From Bacteroides clarus YIT 12056 (GTDB lineage Bacteria; Bacteroidota; Bacteroidia; Bacteroidales; Bacteroidaceae): a DNA stretch of 64,000 nucleotides. Of this stretch, positions 18,193 to 28,590 are shown in pieces. The DNA is taken from assembly GCF_900129655.1 (NCBI RefSeq), contig NZ_FQWK01000004.1, forward strand, positions 248,001 to 312,000. Reading direction: 5' to 3'. The notes below the pieces were generated by a model that was given only the letters and a program-made list of their open reading frames with translations, ran no database searches and was not told the DNA's origin. Both the position numbers and the translations under genes were made by a program. The number at the start of each line of letters is the position of its first letter. The stretch's first letter is position 1.

Positions 18193-18225
18193 ATAAAAAA
18201 AGCAGCGGAACAAAATCCGCTGCTT
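18193..18225 (-). terminator. Terminator after the HU-like gene
   Basis: AGCAGCGGA (18201-18209) pairs with TCCGCTGCT (18216-18224). On the minus strand it is followed by a run of seven T residues. Confidence 0.85.
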
Positions 18226-18269
18226 TACACTCTTTTCGTGTGGAAGAGCCATGTCTTCCTATTTGACGA

Positions 18270-18749
18270 TTAACCTAACGGGTTCTCTTCCTCGCCGCCG
18301 TTCCCTGAACCGCCGCCGCTATTATTACCGCCGTTACTGCTTCCGTCCGTATAGTCTGTGTCGACAGGTACGGAACGGGTAACGCTCATTTCATCCAGCG
18401 TACGGTGGAATATCTTTCCCGGAGTAAAAACGATACGCTTGGAAAGGATATTACTTGCCTTGACGGCATCTGCGGCATCGGCGCTCTTCGTTTTAATGGT
18501 AGGGCGGAACAATCCGAATTCACCCATTTGTACGGTTTTACCGTCGTCAATATCCTCTGCCATCATGTCTACCAGACCGCTCACCACTAAATCCACCACT
18601 TTGCGATGAATACCGCACAGACGGCTGACCTTTGCGCACATTTTGTCGAAACTCACCTGTCCCGAACCGACAGATCGCGCTACATACTTTTCCGCTTTTG
18701 TCTTGTCAAAGCCAAACACTCTTTTGGTTACTACATACTCTAAAGCCAT
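18270..18749 (-). CDS. HU-family DNA-binding protein with Gly/Asn-rich tail
   Basis: A 159-residue nucleoid protein of the HU-like group common in Bacteroides. The DNA-binding domain covers about residues 1-125 (VVDLVVSGLVDMMAEDIDDGKTVQMGEFGLFRPTIKT in the middle). A low-complexity tail of Gly, Asn, Ser and Glu (about 135-159) follows and is probably disordered. Such paralogues have a diverged HU arm, and their targets are unknown. It is monocistronic: a -7 box TATCTTTGC lies upstream (18814-18822, minus strand) and a strong terminator downstream. Confidence 0.85.
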   Translation of the reverse strand: MALEYVVTKRVFGFDKTKAEKYVARSVGSGQVSFDKMCAKVSRLCGIHRKVVDLVVSGLVDMMAEDIDDGKTVQMGEFGLFRPTIKTKSADAADAVKASNILSKRIVFTPGKIFHRTLDEMSVTRSVPVDTDYTDGSSNGGNNSGGGSGNGGEEENPLG

Positions 18750-18813
18750 AATTGTTAAAGTTTTATTGGTTAAAAAAATAAGGTTTACTATTGCCGTTTA
18801 TTTCAACGACTAT

Positions 18814-18822
18814 GCAAAGATA
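18814..18822 (-). promoter_or_regulatory. Predicted -7 box for the HU-like gene
   Basis: On the minus strand TATCTTTGC, 65 bp before the start codon, matches the consensus. A -33 TTTG is not seen at the usual distance. Confidence 0.5.
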
Positions 18823-19024
18823 CAATAGGTCTTTATTGCCATAGTCCCCTTTTAAACCCTTTAGAAGTATGTTTTTTAAGAAAAGTCATAATCCATTGAT
18901 TGCTAAATCTTTTTCTTTTTGAGTTACAGACTGTTTCTGCGGTTTCCGACTTTCTAACGGAAAGAAGTCAAGGTAGTAATAAAAGTTTAAGCCGCCGATA
19001 GATAAATATGATATCATTAATTAG

Positions 19025-19033
19025 TATATTTGC
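19025..19033 (+). promoter_or_regulatory. Predicted -7 box for the broken vWA gene
   Basis: TATATTTGC lies 28 bp before the ATG at 19061 and matches the consensus exactly. The upstream -33 region is not convincing. Confidence 0.5.
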
Positions 19034-19060
19034 AGTTATAAAGTAGAAAACCTTAAAGAT

Positions 19061-20875
19061 ATGAAAACAAAACATTGGACGATTGTAGTACTCGCTTTAC
19101 TGACGGCAATGATGTCAGTGGCGCCTGCCAGCGCAAAACCTGTAACTGTAAAAGGAAAGGTGACGGCAAAAGAAGATGGTTCCGTCATAATAGGCTGCAG
19201 TGTACTTATAAAAGGAACCCGAAACGGAACACTGACCGATGCTGACGGAAAGTATGCTATCAGCGCCAATACAGGCGATACACTCGTGTTCTCTTATATA
19301 GGCTGCATTACCCAAGAGAAAACGGTGAAGTCTGCCAAACTCAATGTTGTGTTGCAGGAGTCTCCTGAAGCGCTCAAAGAATCCATGGTCACCGGTTATA
19401 CGGTAGGAGAATCTGTGGAAGATGTATCCTCGGAGGAAATACGGATAATGTATGTTCCGGTTCGGTAGGAACTTCCTTCCGAAGAATACAATGAAATCGT
19501 AGAAAACGGATTCATGAAAGTAAAGGATACGCCGCTGTCCACTTTTTCCATTGATGTCGATGCAGCGGCTTACGGCAATATGCGCCGCTACCTTAACAAA
19601 GGACAGCTGCCGCCGGCAGATGCCGTCCGTACGGAAGAATTGATAAATTATTTTTCCTATGATTATGCGAAACCGACGGGAGACGCTCCTGTAAAGATTA
19701 CGACCGAAGTAGGTGCATGTCCTTGGAATCCAGTTCATCGGTTGGTTCGTATCGGTTTGAAAGCCAGAGAAATTCCTACGGAAAATCTGCCGGTATCCAA
19801 TTTGGTGTTTCTGATTGATGTTGGCGCCGAACGTTTGGATTTGGTAAAGTCATCGCTTAAACTTTTGGTAAATAATCTTCGTGATAAAGACAGAGTAGCC
19901 ATTGTGGTCTATTCAGGGGCTGCGGGCGAAAGATTGCCTTCCACTTCCGGCAGTGACAAACAAAAGATTAAAGATGCCATTGACGAACTCGAGGCAGGAG
20001 GTTCCACAGCGGGTGGCGCGGGTATTGAACTTGCTTATAAAATAGCCCGGAAGAATTTTGTGCCCGGTGGCAATAACCGTATCATTCTTTGTACGGACGG
20101 AGATTTCAATGTAGGCATATCATCCGGAAAAGCTCTTGAAAAATTGATAGAGAAAGAGCGTGAAACGGGCGTTTTTCTTACGGTATTGGGATATGGAATG
20201 GGCAATTACAAAGACGGTAAAATGCAGGTGCTCGCTGAAAAAGGAAATGGTAACCATGCTTATATAGATAATTTGCAGGAAGCCAATCGGGTACTGGTGA
20301 ATGAATTTGGCGCAACGATGCATACGGTGGCAAAAGATGTGAAATTGCAGGTTGAATTCAATCCGGCACAGGTACAGGCTTATCGGCTGATAGGCTACGA
20401 AAGCCGTTTGTTGCAGGACGAAGACTTTAACAATGATGCGAAAGATGCAGGAGAAATGGGAGCCGGACATACGGTAACCGCTTTTTACGAAGTGATTCCC
20501 GCAGGAGTAGAAAGCGACTATGCAGGTAAGGTGGACGAATTGAAATACCAAAAACCGGAAAAGACTGTTCCCGTATCACTTTCCAAGGAATTATTGACAG
20601 TGAAACTTCGCTACAAACAACCGGATGGGGATAGTAGTAAGAGAATAGAGATTACTCTTGCGGATGATAAAGCAAATAAAGTATCGGTGGATTTTCATTT
20701 TGCTTCGGCAGTGGCAATGTTCGGCCAGTTACTTCGCGATTCCGACTATAAGGGAACAGCCACTTATGACAAAATTATTTCCCTTACTAAGACCGGTCTT
20801 GGTAAGGATGCCAAAGGATATAAAAGAGAATTTATCCGCTTGGTGGAAATAGCTAAAGAATTGGATAAAGAATAG
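19061..20875 (+). pseudogene. von Willebrand factor A domain protein, interrupted by an amber codon
   Basis: The stretch reads as one gene cut by a TAG at 19466-19468. The first part (19061-19468, 135 residues) has a signal peptide and a carboxypeptidase-regulatory-like beta domain (VTVKGKVTAKEDGSVIIGCSVLIKGT). Translation in the same frame continues after the TAG through ELPSEEYNEIVENGF into the second part, which can restart at 19514 and runs 453 residues with the YfbK-type vWA domain and its C-terminal extension. Homologues have DVSGSM-type MIDAS residues (DxSxS); here the segment reads LIDVGAERLDLVK, so about five residues including both serines are missing, while GGSTAGGAG and CTDGDFNVG remain. 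Two independent lesions argue for a dying gene. Stop-codon readthrough or an independent second protein is possible but less likely. Confidence 0.75.
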
Positions 20876-20946
20876 AAACAGGAATTGTTATACAAAAAAG
20901 TAAAATGATGATACAACTAAAATATCCTTATTAATGAGTGTGTTTT

Positions 20947-20999
20947 GAATTTTACTATAATTCTGGAAAAATTATAGTAAATTCTTCCAAAATTTATTA
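20947..20999. repeat. Dispersed palindromic repeat, copy A
   Basis: TTTACTATAATT (20951-20962) and AATTATAGTAAA (20970-20981) form a perfect 12-bp inverted repeat inside a roughly 53-bp unit. The same unit recurs at 44123-44176, starting with the identical 18 bases GAATTTTACTATAATTCT and ending in AATTTATTA-like sequence. This copy lies between genes, downstream of the broken vWA gene. Confidence 0.75.
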
Positions 21000-21043
21000 G
21001 TAGGTATTTCTGAGGTTATAAATGAATTCATTGAAATATAGGT

Positions 21044-21088
21044 ACAAAAAAACGGCAAATCACAGTGTGAAATGCCGTTTTTTTTATG
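21044..21088. terminator. Bidirectional terminator between vWA and DUF4248 genes
   Basis: AAAAAACGGCA (about 21046-21056) pairs with TGCCGTTTTTT (about 21072-21082), with an inner CACAG/TGTG region. T runs on both strands allow termination from both sides. Confidence 0.8.
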
Positions 21089-21101
21089 TCTTTTCATAAG
21101 T

Positions 21102-21326
21102 TTAATCGGGGTAAGGATCTCCTAAATTCTCAAAAATAAGCGCTTGCTGTCTGGGCGAAATCCAACGGTGATTGTATGGAAGATAACCTGTTTCGGCTAA
21201 TAATGTTGCCAATTTTGTACATCTTTTGATACTGCGTTGCAAGCATCTTACCGCATTTTTGGGAGTAGAGCACCCGGGGAAATACATCTGCGCCAATTCG
21301 GAAAAAGAAGAAATAGATTTTGCCAT
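21102..21326 (-). CDS. DUF4248 family protein
   Basis: A 74-residue basic protein of the DUF4248 family, which is found almost only in Bacteroidales. The typical wording is FSELAQMYFPGCSTPKNAVRCLQRSIKRCTKLATLL followed by WISPRQQALIFENLGDPYPD. The helical pattern resembles a small DNA-binding domain, but no function is known. Many Bacteroides genomes have several copies, often next to capsule or mobile genes; here it stands alone with a -7 box upstream and a shared terminator. Confidence 0.8.
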   Translation of the reverse strand: MAKSISSFSELAQMYFPGCSTPKNAVRCLQRSIKRCTKLATLLAETGYLPYNHRWISPRQQALIFENLGDPYPD

Positions 21327-21365
21327 TTGCTAAGTTTTAGGTTAATGTTATCAGTTGTTCAGAAT

Positions 21366-21399
21366 ACAAATATACGAAATCAGGATACCCTTTGTCAAG
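21366..21399 (-). promoter_or_regulatory. Predicted promoter of the DUF4248 gene
   Basis: On the minus strand TATATTTGT (21366-21374) is preceded, 21 bp upstream, by CTTG (21396-21399), one mismatch from the -33 TTTG. Confidence 0.5.
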
Positions 21400-21541
21400 T
21401 GTTTCGGGCTTTAATTATGAAGTTTCTCAAAATTAGTTTATACGCTCTGAATGACAGAGTGTTTTGATATAAACCGATTCTCAATATCGACTTATAAGTT
21501 TTATCTTTATCTCAATTCTGCTTATTATTTAAGAACTGAGT

Positions 21542-22342
21542 TTATTCCCCGGAAAAGAAATGGCATAGAGGCCCGTTTCCATGTCCGATATGCAGGTCTT
21601 TACCATAATAAATAGCTTTGCCTATATAGGCTTTGGCTTGACGGATAGCTTCTTCAAGTCCGTTGTTGCGGGCAGCAAAGGTGGCGATGGCGGAAGAAAG
21701 CGTACATCCCGTACCATGAAGGTTGTAACTCTCTATTTTTTGCTGTTCAAACAGGCTGACACTACCGTTGTTGTACAATACATCACACATTGTGCCGCCG
21801 GATAAGTGACCGCCCTTCACCAGTACGGCGCAATGATAGCGGTTTGCCAGCTCACGAGCGGCGTGTTTCATTTCCTCCAGGTCCGTAACGGGGTTGGAAA
21901 GAAGCAAAGACGCTTCGCTCAAATTGGGAGTTATCAGGGAACAGAGGGGGAACAGTTCGTTTTGGATAGCGCAAACGGTATCTTCCGTCATTAGTTTTCG
22001 CCCGCTGGTGGATACCATAACGGGGTCATAGACGACAAAACGAGACCGGTACTTTTGCAAACATTCTGCTATGGTATGCACGATAGCGGCATTGTGTACC
22101 ATTCCTATCTTGATAGCGGCAGGCTGCAAATCGTCTGTTACGGATATTATCTGTGCTCGAACAATATCCGGCGGGATAGGGTAGACAGCTTGAACTCCCG
22201 TTGTGTTTTGCGCTGTAACGGCGGTAATGACAGAGGCGGCGTACCCTTTCAGCGCAGAAATCGTTTTAATATCCGCTTGTATGCCTGCACCGCCGGAACA
22301 GTCGGAACCGGCAATGGTGAGAATGACAGGAATAGTTGACAT
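21542..22342 (-). CDS. thiD: Hydroxymethylpyrimidine/phosphomethylpyrimidine kinase
   Basis: Phosphorylates HMP and HMP-phosphate to HMP-pyrophosphate for thiamine synthesis. The 266-residue ribokinase-fold protein has the ThiD start ILTIAGSDCSGGAGIQADIKT, substrate-side VVYDPVMVSTSGRKL, and the C-terminal GTGCTLSSAIATF with the anion hole and catalytic base. It is the last gene of the thi operon, 21 bp after the ThiE-like gene. Expression is expected to be shut down by thiamine pyrophosphate through the riboswitch at 28.4 kb. Confidence 0.94.
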   Translation of the reverse strand: MSTIPVILTIAGSDCSGGAGIQADIKTISALKGYAASVITAVTAQNTTGVQAVYPIPPDIVRAQIISVTDDLQPAAIKIGMVHNAAIVHTIAECLQKYRSRFVVYDPVMVSTSGRKLMTEDTVCAIQNELFPLCSLITPNLSEASLLLSNPVTDLEEMKHAARELANRYHCAVLVKGGHLSGGTMCDVLYNNGSVSLFEQQKIESYNLHGTGCTLSSAIATFAARNNGLEEAIRQAKAYIGKAIYYGKDLHIGHGNGPLCHFFSGE

Positions 22343-22363
22343 GATAATATAAATGTTTGATGA

Positions 22364-22957
22364 TTAAAATAAAGACGCCAAACGGAGTAATTCCTTGAAG
22401 TGCCCGATAAAATCCGTTCCCGTCCGTTTCCATATATCTCCCAAAAGAACCGCACCGCCGAAACCTGATGAACTGATTTCGGGGAAATGCGCTGCCGTGA
22501 CACCACCCAATGCCATTACTTTAGCGTCTATAATGCCTGCTTGCCGCGCCTTTTGCAGGGTGTCGGGAGTATAGGCAGAGGAATACCCCTTTTTGGAAAT
22601 ACTATCGTATATGGGGCTGAGGAATACGTAATCGCAGGTTGTTTTGTATTTTGAGACTTCTTCCAATGAATGGCAGGAGCGGCTGATGTGTCCGGTAAAG
22701 CCTGCCGGCGCTACCGGGTTGCGTCCGTTCAGATGGATACCTTTCAAATTTAGGAAAGACGCCAGTTGGAAATGCTCGTGAGTGACGATACGTTCCAGAT
22801 ACTCCGACGGAAGCTTGTTCAATAATTTTTCCATATCTTCATAAGAAGCGCCGGGTTTCCGAAGATGCAGAATCTCAAGCCCTGCATCGAACAGGGAAGT
22901 GATTGCTTCGGCTTCTTCTTCAAAGAATACAGGTAGGGTAATCGTTATCAGTTTCAT
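22364..22957 (-). CDS. Thiamine phosphate synthase-like (TenI/ThiE) protein
   Basis: A 197-residue TIM-barrel protein related to ThiE and TenI. Recognisable are LHLRKPGASYEDMEKLL near the start, GIHLNGRNP, DYVFLSPIYDSISKKGYSSAY and VMALGGVTAAHFPEISSSGFGGAVLLGDIW. It is shorter than the second ThiE in this operon (27429-28076) and its pyrophosphate-binding segment differs, so it may act as a TenI-like thiazole tautomerase rather than a synthase. I infer this from the duplication and the divergence; the sequence alone does not settle it. The 109-bp gap upstream is the longest in the operon. Confidence 0.82.
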   Translation of the reverse strand: MKLITITLPVFFEEEAEAITSLFDAGLEILHLRKPGASYEDMEKLLNKLPSEYLERIVTHEHFQLASFLNLKGIHLNGRNPVAPAGFTGHISRSCHSLEEVSKYKTTCDYVFLSPIYDSISKKGYSSAYTPDTLQKARQAGIIDAKVMALGGVTAAHFPEISSSGFGGAVLLGDIWKRTGTDFIGHFKELLRLASLF

Positions 22958-23066
22958 ACTTTTCGGGATATTGCTTTTAGGTAAGTAAATGTTGAGAATT
23001 AATTTATATCAAGATAGTATAAACTAATTATGCGCATTTACTTATTAAAGGGCAAATCATTCGTTT

Positions 23067-23762
23067 TCACAATGAAAGAACGAACGATTGCATGGTTCTT
23101 AAATCCACAGTCCATAATTTCCCTGCCAAGACCTCGCCGTAGCCGCAAATGAGCTTCATCGTTTCACTCGCTTCCACACTGCCTACGATGGCAGGGGTAA
23201 CACCTACGACGGAGTTGTCGGGAGCGGGCATTTGCAATGTTGCGGTTTCGTCGGGAAACAAATCCCTGTATGTCTTGGGTCGCTCACCGTAACAGAATAC
23301 GGAAACTTGCCCTTCAAATCCCTGAATAGCGCCGTATACATAAGGCTTGTTCAGCGAGCTGCAACTGTCGCTAATCAGATAACGGGTGGAGAAGTTATCG
23401 CATCCGTCTACAATGATGTCATATTCGGCAACCAGACGGCGGGCATTCTCCTGATTGAGACGGAAAGGATAGGCATGTACTTTTACATCACCGTTCAAAG
23501 CCTGCAATCTTTGGGCGGCACAGTGTACCTTAGGTTGTCCTACCTCGTTTTCCGTGTACAATATCTGGCGTTGCAGGTTGCTGATACCGACCGTGTCATC
23601 GTCCACCAAACCTATTGTACCTACCCCTGCACCTGCAAGATAGAGGGCGGCAGGGGAACCAAGTCCGCCTGCGCCTACTATCAGAACTCTTGCCTTATGC
23701 AGTTTTTCCTGTCCGTCTTCTCCTATTTCGGGAAGAGAGGTTTGTCTGCTGTATCGGGTCAT
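23067..23762 (-). CDS. thiF: ThiF/HesA/MoeB family adenylyltransferase
   Basis: Activates the ThiS C-terminus by adenylation so that sulfur can be added for thiazole synthesis. The 231-residue E1-like protein has the nucleotide-binding start LIVGAGGLGSPAALYLAGAGVG, VDDDTVGISNLQRQILY with the conserved Arg/Gln, and DGCDNFSTRYLISDSC. The two CxxC zinc pairs of E. coli ThiF are not seen, which is common in short ThiF/HesA forms. It is followed by the TenI-like gene and preceded by thiH with a 30-bp gap. Confidence 0.9.
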   Translation of the reverse strand: MTRYSRQTSLPEIGEDGQEKLHKARVLIVGAGGLGSPAALYLAGAGVGTIGLVDDDTVGISNLQRQILYTENEVGQPKVHCAAQRLQALNGDVKVHAYPFRLNQENARRLVAEYDIIVDGCDNFSTRYLISDSCSSLNKPYVYGAIQGFEGQVSVFCYGERPKTYRDLFPDETATLQMPAPDNSVVGVTPAIVGSVEASETMKLICGYGEVLAGKLWTVDLRTMQSFVLSL

Positions 23763-23792
23763 GATGAGAATTATAAGTATAAAGAAAGAGGC

Positions 23793-24920
23793 TTAAACCC
23801 GTTTCAGGTCGAAACTGGCATCCCAGTCTTTCCATACGGGTTCGCGGCCTAAACTTTTTAAGGCTTTGTCCACTTCCACGGCTTTGCGTTCATCGCTGAC
23901 GTGGAATTGCTCCAATGTCTGCGGATAGCTGTAATATCCGCCCGGTTCCGTCTTGCTTTCCGCGCTCATGGTGGTTACTCCCAGAGTAGCCATGTGATCG
24001 CGTATGAAAGCCGGTTCGCGGGTAGAATAGGATATATCCACATCATGGTCGAATATCCGCATGGCGAATGTAACTTGCGCCAGTTCTCGGTCGCTCATAA
24101 TCACGTTGGGTTGGAAACCACCGTTTTCCGAGGGACGCATGCGCGGGAAGTTGACGCTATACTTTGTTTTCCAGTAATGTTTCTGGAGATAGCGCAAGTG
24201 GTATGCCATCATGCAAATATCGGTTCTCCACTCTTTCTCCAAACCGATAAGCACTCCCATACCGATGGAATGTACGTCCGCCTGTCCCATACGGTCAAAA
24301 CCGTTGACACGCCATTCGAATTTGGACTTCATGCCGCGCGGGTGATAGATGTTATAGTTTGCTTTATGGTAGGTTTCCTGAAAGCAGATAACGCCGTTCA
24401 TGCCATGCTCTTTCAGCTCGGCATACTCTTCGGCTTTCAGGGGCATTACCTCAATCTTCAGGTTACTGAAATAAGGCTTTGCCAAATCGAGTGCGCGGGC
24501 GATATAGGGAACGCCGGCTTTGGCGGGGTTTTCACCCGTAACCAGCAACAGGTTCTCAAAGGGAGCGAGCTTTTTGATAGCCTTGTATTCGTTCACAATT
24601 TCCTCTTCCGTCAATATGGTGCGGGGCATGGGATTACTGATATGAAAGCCGCAGTACACGCAGGAGTTGGTACAGGAGTTCGTAATATACAACGGCACAA
24701 ACATGGAAATCGTTTTGCCGAAACGTTCCTCCGTATACTTTTTGCTTAAACGCGCCATCGTTTCCAGATAGGGGACGGCGGCCGGTGAGATGAGTGCCAT
24801 AAAGTCCTCTACGTCACAATGTTCTTTGGAAAGAGCACGACGTACGTCCGCATCTGTTTTGGAGTGGATGCGGTCGGTCGTCTCTTCCCAGGATATTTTT
24901 TCTAATTCGTCTGAAAACAT
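23793..24920 (-). CDS. thiH: 2-iminoacetate synthase (tyrosine lyase)
   Basis: A radical SAM enzyme that cleaves tyrosine to give dehydroglycine, the glycine-derived part of the thiazole in anaerobes. The 375-residue protein has the cluster motif CTNSCVYC (CxxxCxxC), preceded by PLYITNSC and followed by GFHISNPMPRTILTEEE. The middle GVICFQETYH and the end fit ThiH. It lies 18 bp after thiC and 30 bp before thiF. The use of ThiH rather than the oxygen-dependent ThiO fits an anaerobe. Confidence 0.94.
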   Translation of the reverse strand: MFSDELEKISWEETTDRIHSKTDADVRRALSKEHCDVEDFMALISPAAVPYLETMARLSKKYTEERFGKTISMFVPLYITNSCTNSCVYCGFHISNPMPRTILTEEEIVNEYKAIKKLAPFENLLLVTGENPAKAGVPYIARALDLAKPYFSNLKIEVMPLKAEEYAELKEHGMNGVICFQETYHKANYNIYHPRGMKSKFEWRVNGFDRMGQADVHSIGMGVLIGLEKEWRTDICMMAYHLRYLQKHYWKTKYSVNFPRMRPSENGGFQPNVIMSDRELAQVTFAMRIFDHDVDISYSTREPAFIRDHMATLGVTTMSAESKTEPGGYYSYPQTLEQFHVSDERKAVEVDKALKSLGREPVWKDWDASFDLKRV

Positions 24921-24938
24921 ATAATTCTTTTTATTGAA

Positions 24939-26627
<1,689 letters not shown>

Positions 26628-26644
26628 TTATTTAATAATGTGTT

Positions 26645-27421
26645 TTATTCATTGAGAAAGGCTGTAAGGGGAGAACTGGCCTCGGCCACAAAGTTATCGG
26701 CCTGCAATCCTAAACCGGCTTCATAAGCCATGCGTCCTGCTTCTACGGCTTGTTTGAAAGCCTCTGCCATGGCTACGGGATTGCCCGCTACGGCAATAGC
26801 CGTGTTGACCAGACAGGCGGAAGCGCCCATTTCCATTGCTTCGGCGGCATGGCTGGGAGCACCGATGCCGGCATCTACCACCACAGGTATGGTGGCCTGT
26901 TCGATGATAATCCGCAGGAAGTCGCGGGTCTGCAATCCTTTATTCGTACCGATAGGCGCACCCAGCGGCATGACGGTGGCGGCTCCGGCTTCTTCCAGAC
27001 GTTTGCAAAGCGTAGGGTCTGCCTGACAATAGGGAAGAACTATAAAGCCTAACTTTACCAGCTCTTCCGCTGCTTTCAGGGTTTCGGTGGAGTCGGGAAG
27101 AAGATAGCGCGGATCGGGGTGGATTTCCAGTTTCAGCCAGTTGGTTCCGAATGCTTCGCGTGCCATTTGCGCGGCAAATACGGCTTCTTCGGCGTTGCGC
27201 ACGCCGGAAGTGTTGGGCAGAAGCTGGATATGGGGATGACGGATATGCTTCAGCATGTCATCTTCTTTATTCTCCAGCTCTATACGTTTCATGGCCACCG
27301 TCACCATTTCCGTGCCGGATGCCAGAATGGACTGCTCCATGATTTCATTGGAATTGAACTTTCCCGTTCCCAAAAACAGGCGGGAGTTGAATTCACGTCC
27401 CGCAATGATTAATTTCTCCAT
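26645..27421 (-). CDS. thiG: Thiazole synthase
   Basis: Combines deoxyxylulose phosphate, dehydroglycine and ThiS-bound sulfur to give the thiazole phosphate. The 258-residue TIM-barrel protein shows [31 protein letters not shown] near the start, [16 protein letters not shown] and [30 protein letters not shown], which are typical of ThiG. The gap to thiE is 7 bp and to thiC 20 bp, so translation is probably coupled to its neighbours. Confidence 0.95.
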   Translation of the reverse strand: MEKLIIAGREFNSRLFLGTGKFNSNEIMEQSILASGTEMVTVAMKRIELENKEDDMLKHIRHPHIQLLPNTSGVRNAEEAVFAAQMAREAFGTNWLKLEIHPDPRYLLPDSTETLKAAEELVKLGFIVLPYCQADPTLCKRLEEAGAATVMPLGAPIGTNKGLQTRDFLRIIIEQATIPVVVDAGIGAPSHAAEAMEMGASACLVNTAIAVAGNPVAMAEAFKQAVEAGRMAYEAGLGLQADNFVAEASSPLTAFLNE

Positions 27422-27428
27422 ATCTTAT

Positions 27429-28076
27429 TTATTTGTTAGTTCGGTGATTGTCTGTTTGATTGATTGCCGCAAGTATTCTCCACATTTCTTCCGCCGGATT
27501 ATCCGCCCGCAGCACGGTACCCGAAAGGGCAATGCCCGTAATTCCTGTCTGCATGACAGACGGAATATCTGCGAAGGTAATTCCGCCGATAGCGACGATA
27601 GGCAGGTTGATGTTCTCCGCGCGCATTTGACGGATAATCTCTTTATATCCTTCCAAACCCAGAATAGGACTGAGCTTTTGTTTGGTGGTGGTATATCTGA
27701 ACGGTCCGCAGCCGATGTAATTTACTCCGTCGAGCCAATGCTTCTTTATATCTTCGTATGTGTTGGCCGTACCGCCTATGATATATTCGTCTCCGAGTAT
27801 GCGCCGCGCTTCGGCAACGGGCATATCATTCTTGCCGAGATGTACGCCGTCAGCACGGATTTCCCTGACCAGTTCCACATGGTCGTCGATAATGAATATT
27901 GCGCCGCAATCATTGCATAATTTTCGTATTTCCGTCGCTATGGGCAGTATCTCCTCTTTTCCGGCATCTTTCATGCGCAGTTGTATCCATCGGCAACCGC
28001 CTTCCAAAGCCATACGGGCCGAGTCGAGGTAGGAATACCTTTCGGTGTAATGTGTAATGAACTGAAGTGATTTCAT
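27429..28076 (-). CDS. thiE: Thiamine phosphate synthase
   Basis: Joins HMP-pyrophosphate and thiazole phosphate to thiamine phosphate. The 215-residue TIM-barrel protein has RWIQLRMKDAGKEEI, FIIDDHVELVREIRADGVHLGKNDMP with the conserved Asp residues, and IGCGPFRYTTTKQKLSPILGLEGYKEI with the pyrophosphate-binding TTTK. The start lies 4 bp after the thiS stop. It is the better candidate for the true synthase of the two ThiE-like proteins in this operon. Confidence 0.93.
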   Translation of the reverse strand: MKSLQFITHYTERYSYLDSARMALEGGCRWIQLRMKDAGKEEILPIATEIRKLCNDCGAIFIIDDHVELVREIRADGVHLGKNDMPVAEARRILGDEYIIGGTANTYEDIKKHWLDGVNYIGCGPFRYTTTKQKLSPILGLEGYKEIIRQMRAENINLPIVAIGGITFADIPSVMQTGITGIALSGTVLRADNPAEEMWRILAAINQTDNHRTNK

Positions 28077-28080
28077 AGGC

Positions 28081-28278
28081 TTATCCGCCGCAGGCAGCTT
28101 TTATTATAACGATAGATATTCCTTCGGACAGAGCATAATCCGTCCATTCCGCACGTGGAACCATGCGGTTATCGACAGCAACGGCGACGCCTTGCGCTGG
28201 CAGGGAAAGTTCATTTGTCAGTTGTAAAAGGGTAACGGCCTCGGTTTCCACTTCTTTGTTGTTGATTAATACTTTCAT
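28081..28278 (-). CDS. thiS: Sulfur carrier protein ThiS
   Basis: A 65-residue ubiquitin-fold sulfur carrier. It starts MKVLINNKEVE, has the GVAVAVDNRMVPRAEWTDYALSEG core and ends in the Gly-Gly needed for adenylation and thiocarboxylate formation (AACGG). It is the first gene of the thi operon, about 80 bp downstream of the TPP riboswitch, so ThiS translation or transcription is the first step under control. Confidence 0.95.
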   Translation of the reverse strand: MKVLINNKEVETEAVTLLQLTNELSLPAQGVAVAVDNRMVPRAEWTDYALSEGISIVIIKAACGG

Positions 28279-28355
28279 GTTTTGTTTCTGTTAAGTAAAA
28301 CAATGGAAGTAAATACAAAGAAGTACCGTTAAGGTAAGTTCCAAGAAGAAAAAAT

Positions 28356-28436
28356 ATCCAATTCCTACGGCAGTACTAACTGCATCAGGTTCGAGGGTAT
28401 AATCTCAGCCCGTCGGGGCACCCCTTTGTCTTTACG
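28356..28436 (-). ncRNA. TPP riboswitch (THI element)
   Basis: On the minus strand the conserved thi-box pieces occur in order: GGGGTGCCC (P1/P2 side), GGGCTGAGAT (the CUGAGA pyrimidine sensor), ACCCTCGAACCTGATGCAGTTA (ACCCnnnGAACCUGAnnnnGUUA core) and the closing GTAGGAATT. The promoter -7 box lies directly upstream at 28440-28448, so the aptamer begins almost at the transcript start. It sits about 80 bp before thiS and is expected to switch the operon off when thiamine pyrophosphate binds. No clear terminator hairpin is seen between aptamer and thiS, so control may be at translation. Confidence 0.93.
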
Positions 28437-28439
28437 GTG

Positions 28440-28475
28440 GCAAAGGTAAAGGAAAATAAAATATAAAAAACAAAA
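28440..28475 (-). promoter_or_regulatory. Promoter of the thi operon
   Basis: On the minus strand TACCTTTGC (28440-28448) is preceded by TTTTG (28471-28475) with 22 bp between them. The predicted start near 28434 coincides with the 5' edge of the TPP aptamer. Confidence 0.7.
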
Positions 28476-28510
28476 GGAGAGGATTTTTTATCAAAGGGAA
28501 GCAAAATGAA

Positions 28511-28556
28511 TAAAAAAGATGGGGATGTGCCAATCGAAATTTTGACACATCCCCAC
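28511..28556 (-). terminator. Terminator after fabD
   Basis: GGGGATGTG (28521-28529) pairs with CACATCCCC (28546-28554). On the minus strand it is followed by a T run at 28512-28518. It separates fabD from the thi promoter. Confidence 0.85.
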
Positions 28557-28590
28557 CGGAAGTAACTCCAAAAGGAATTTCTTTTATGGA

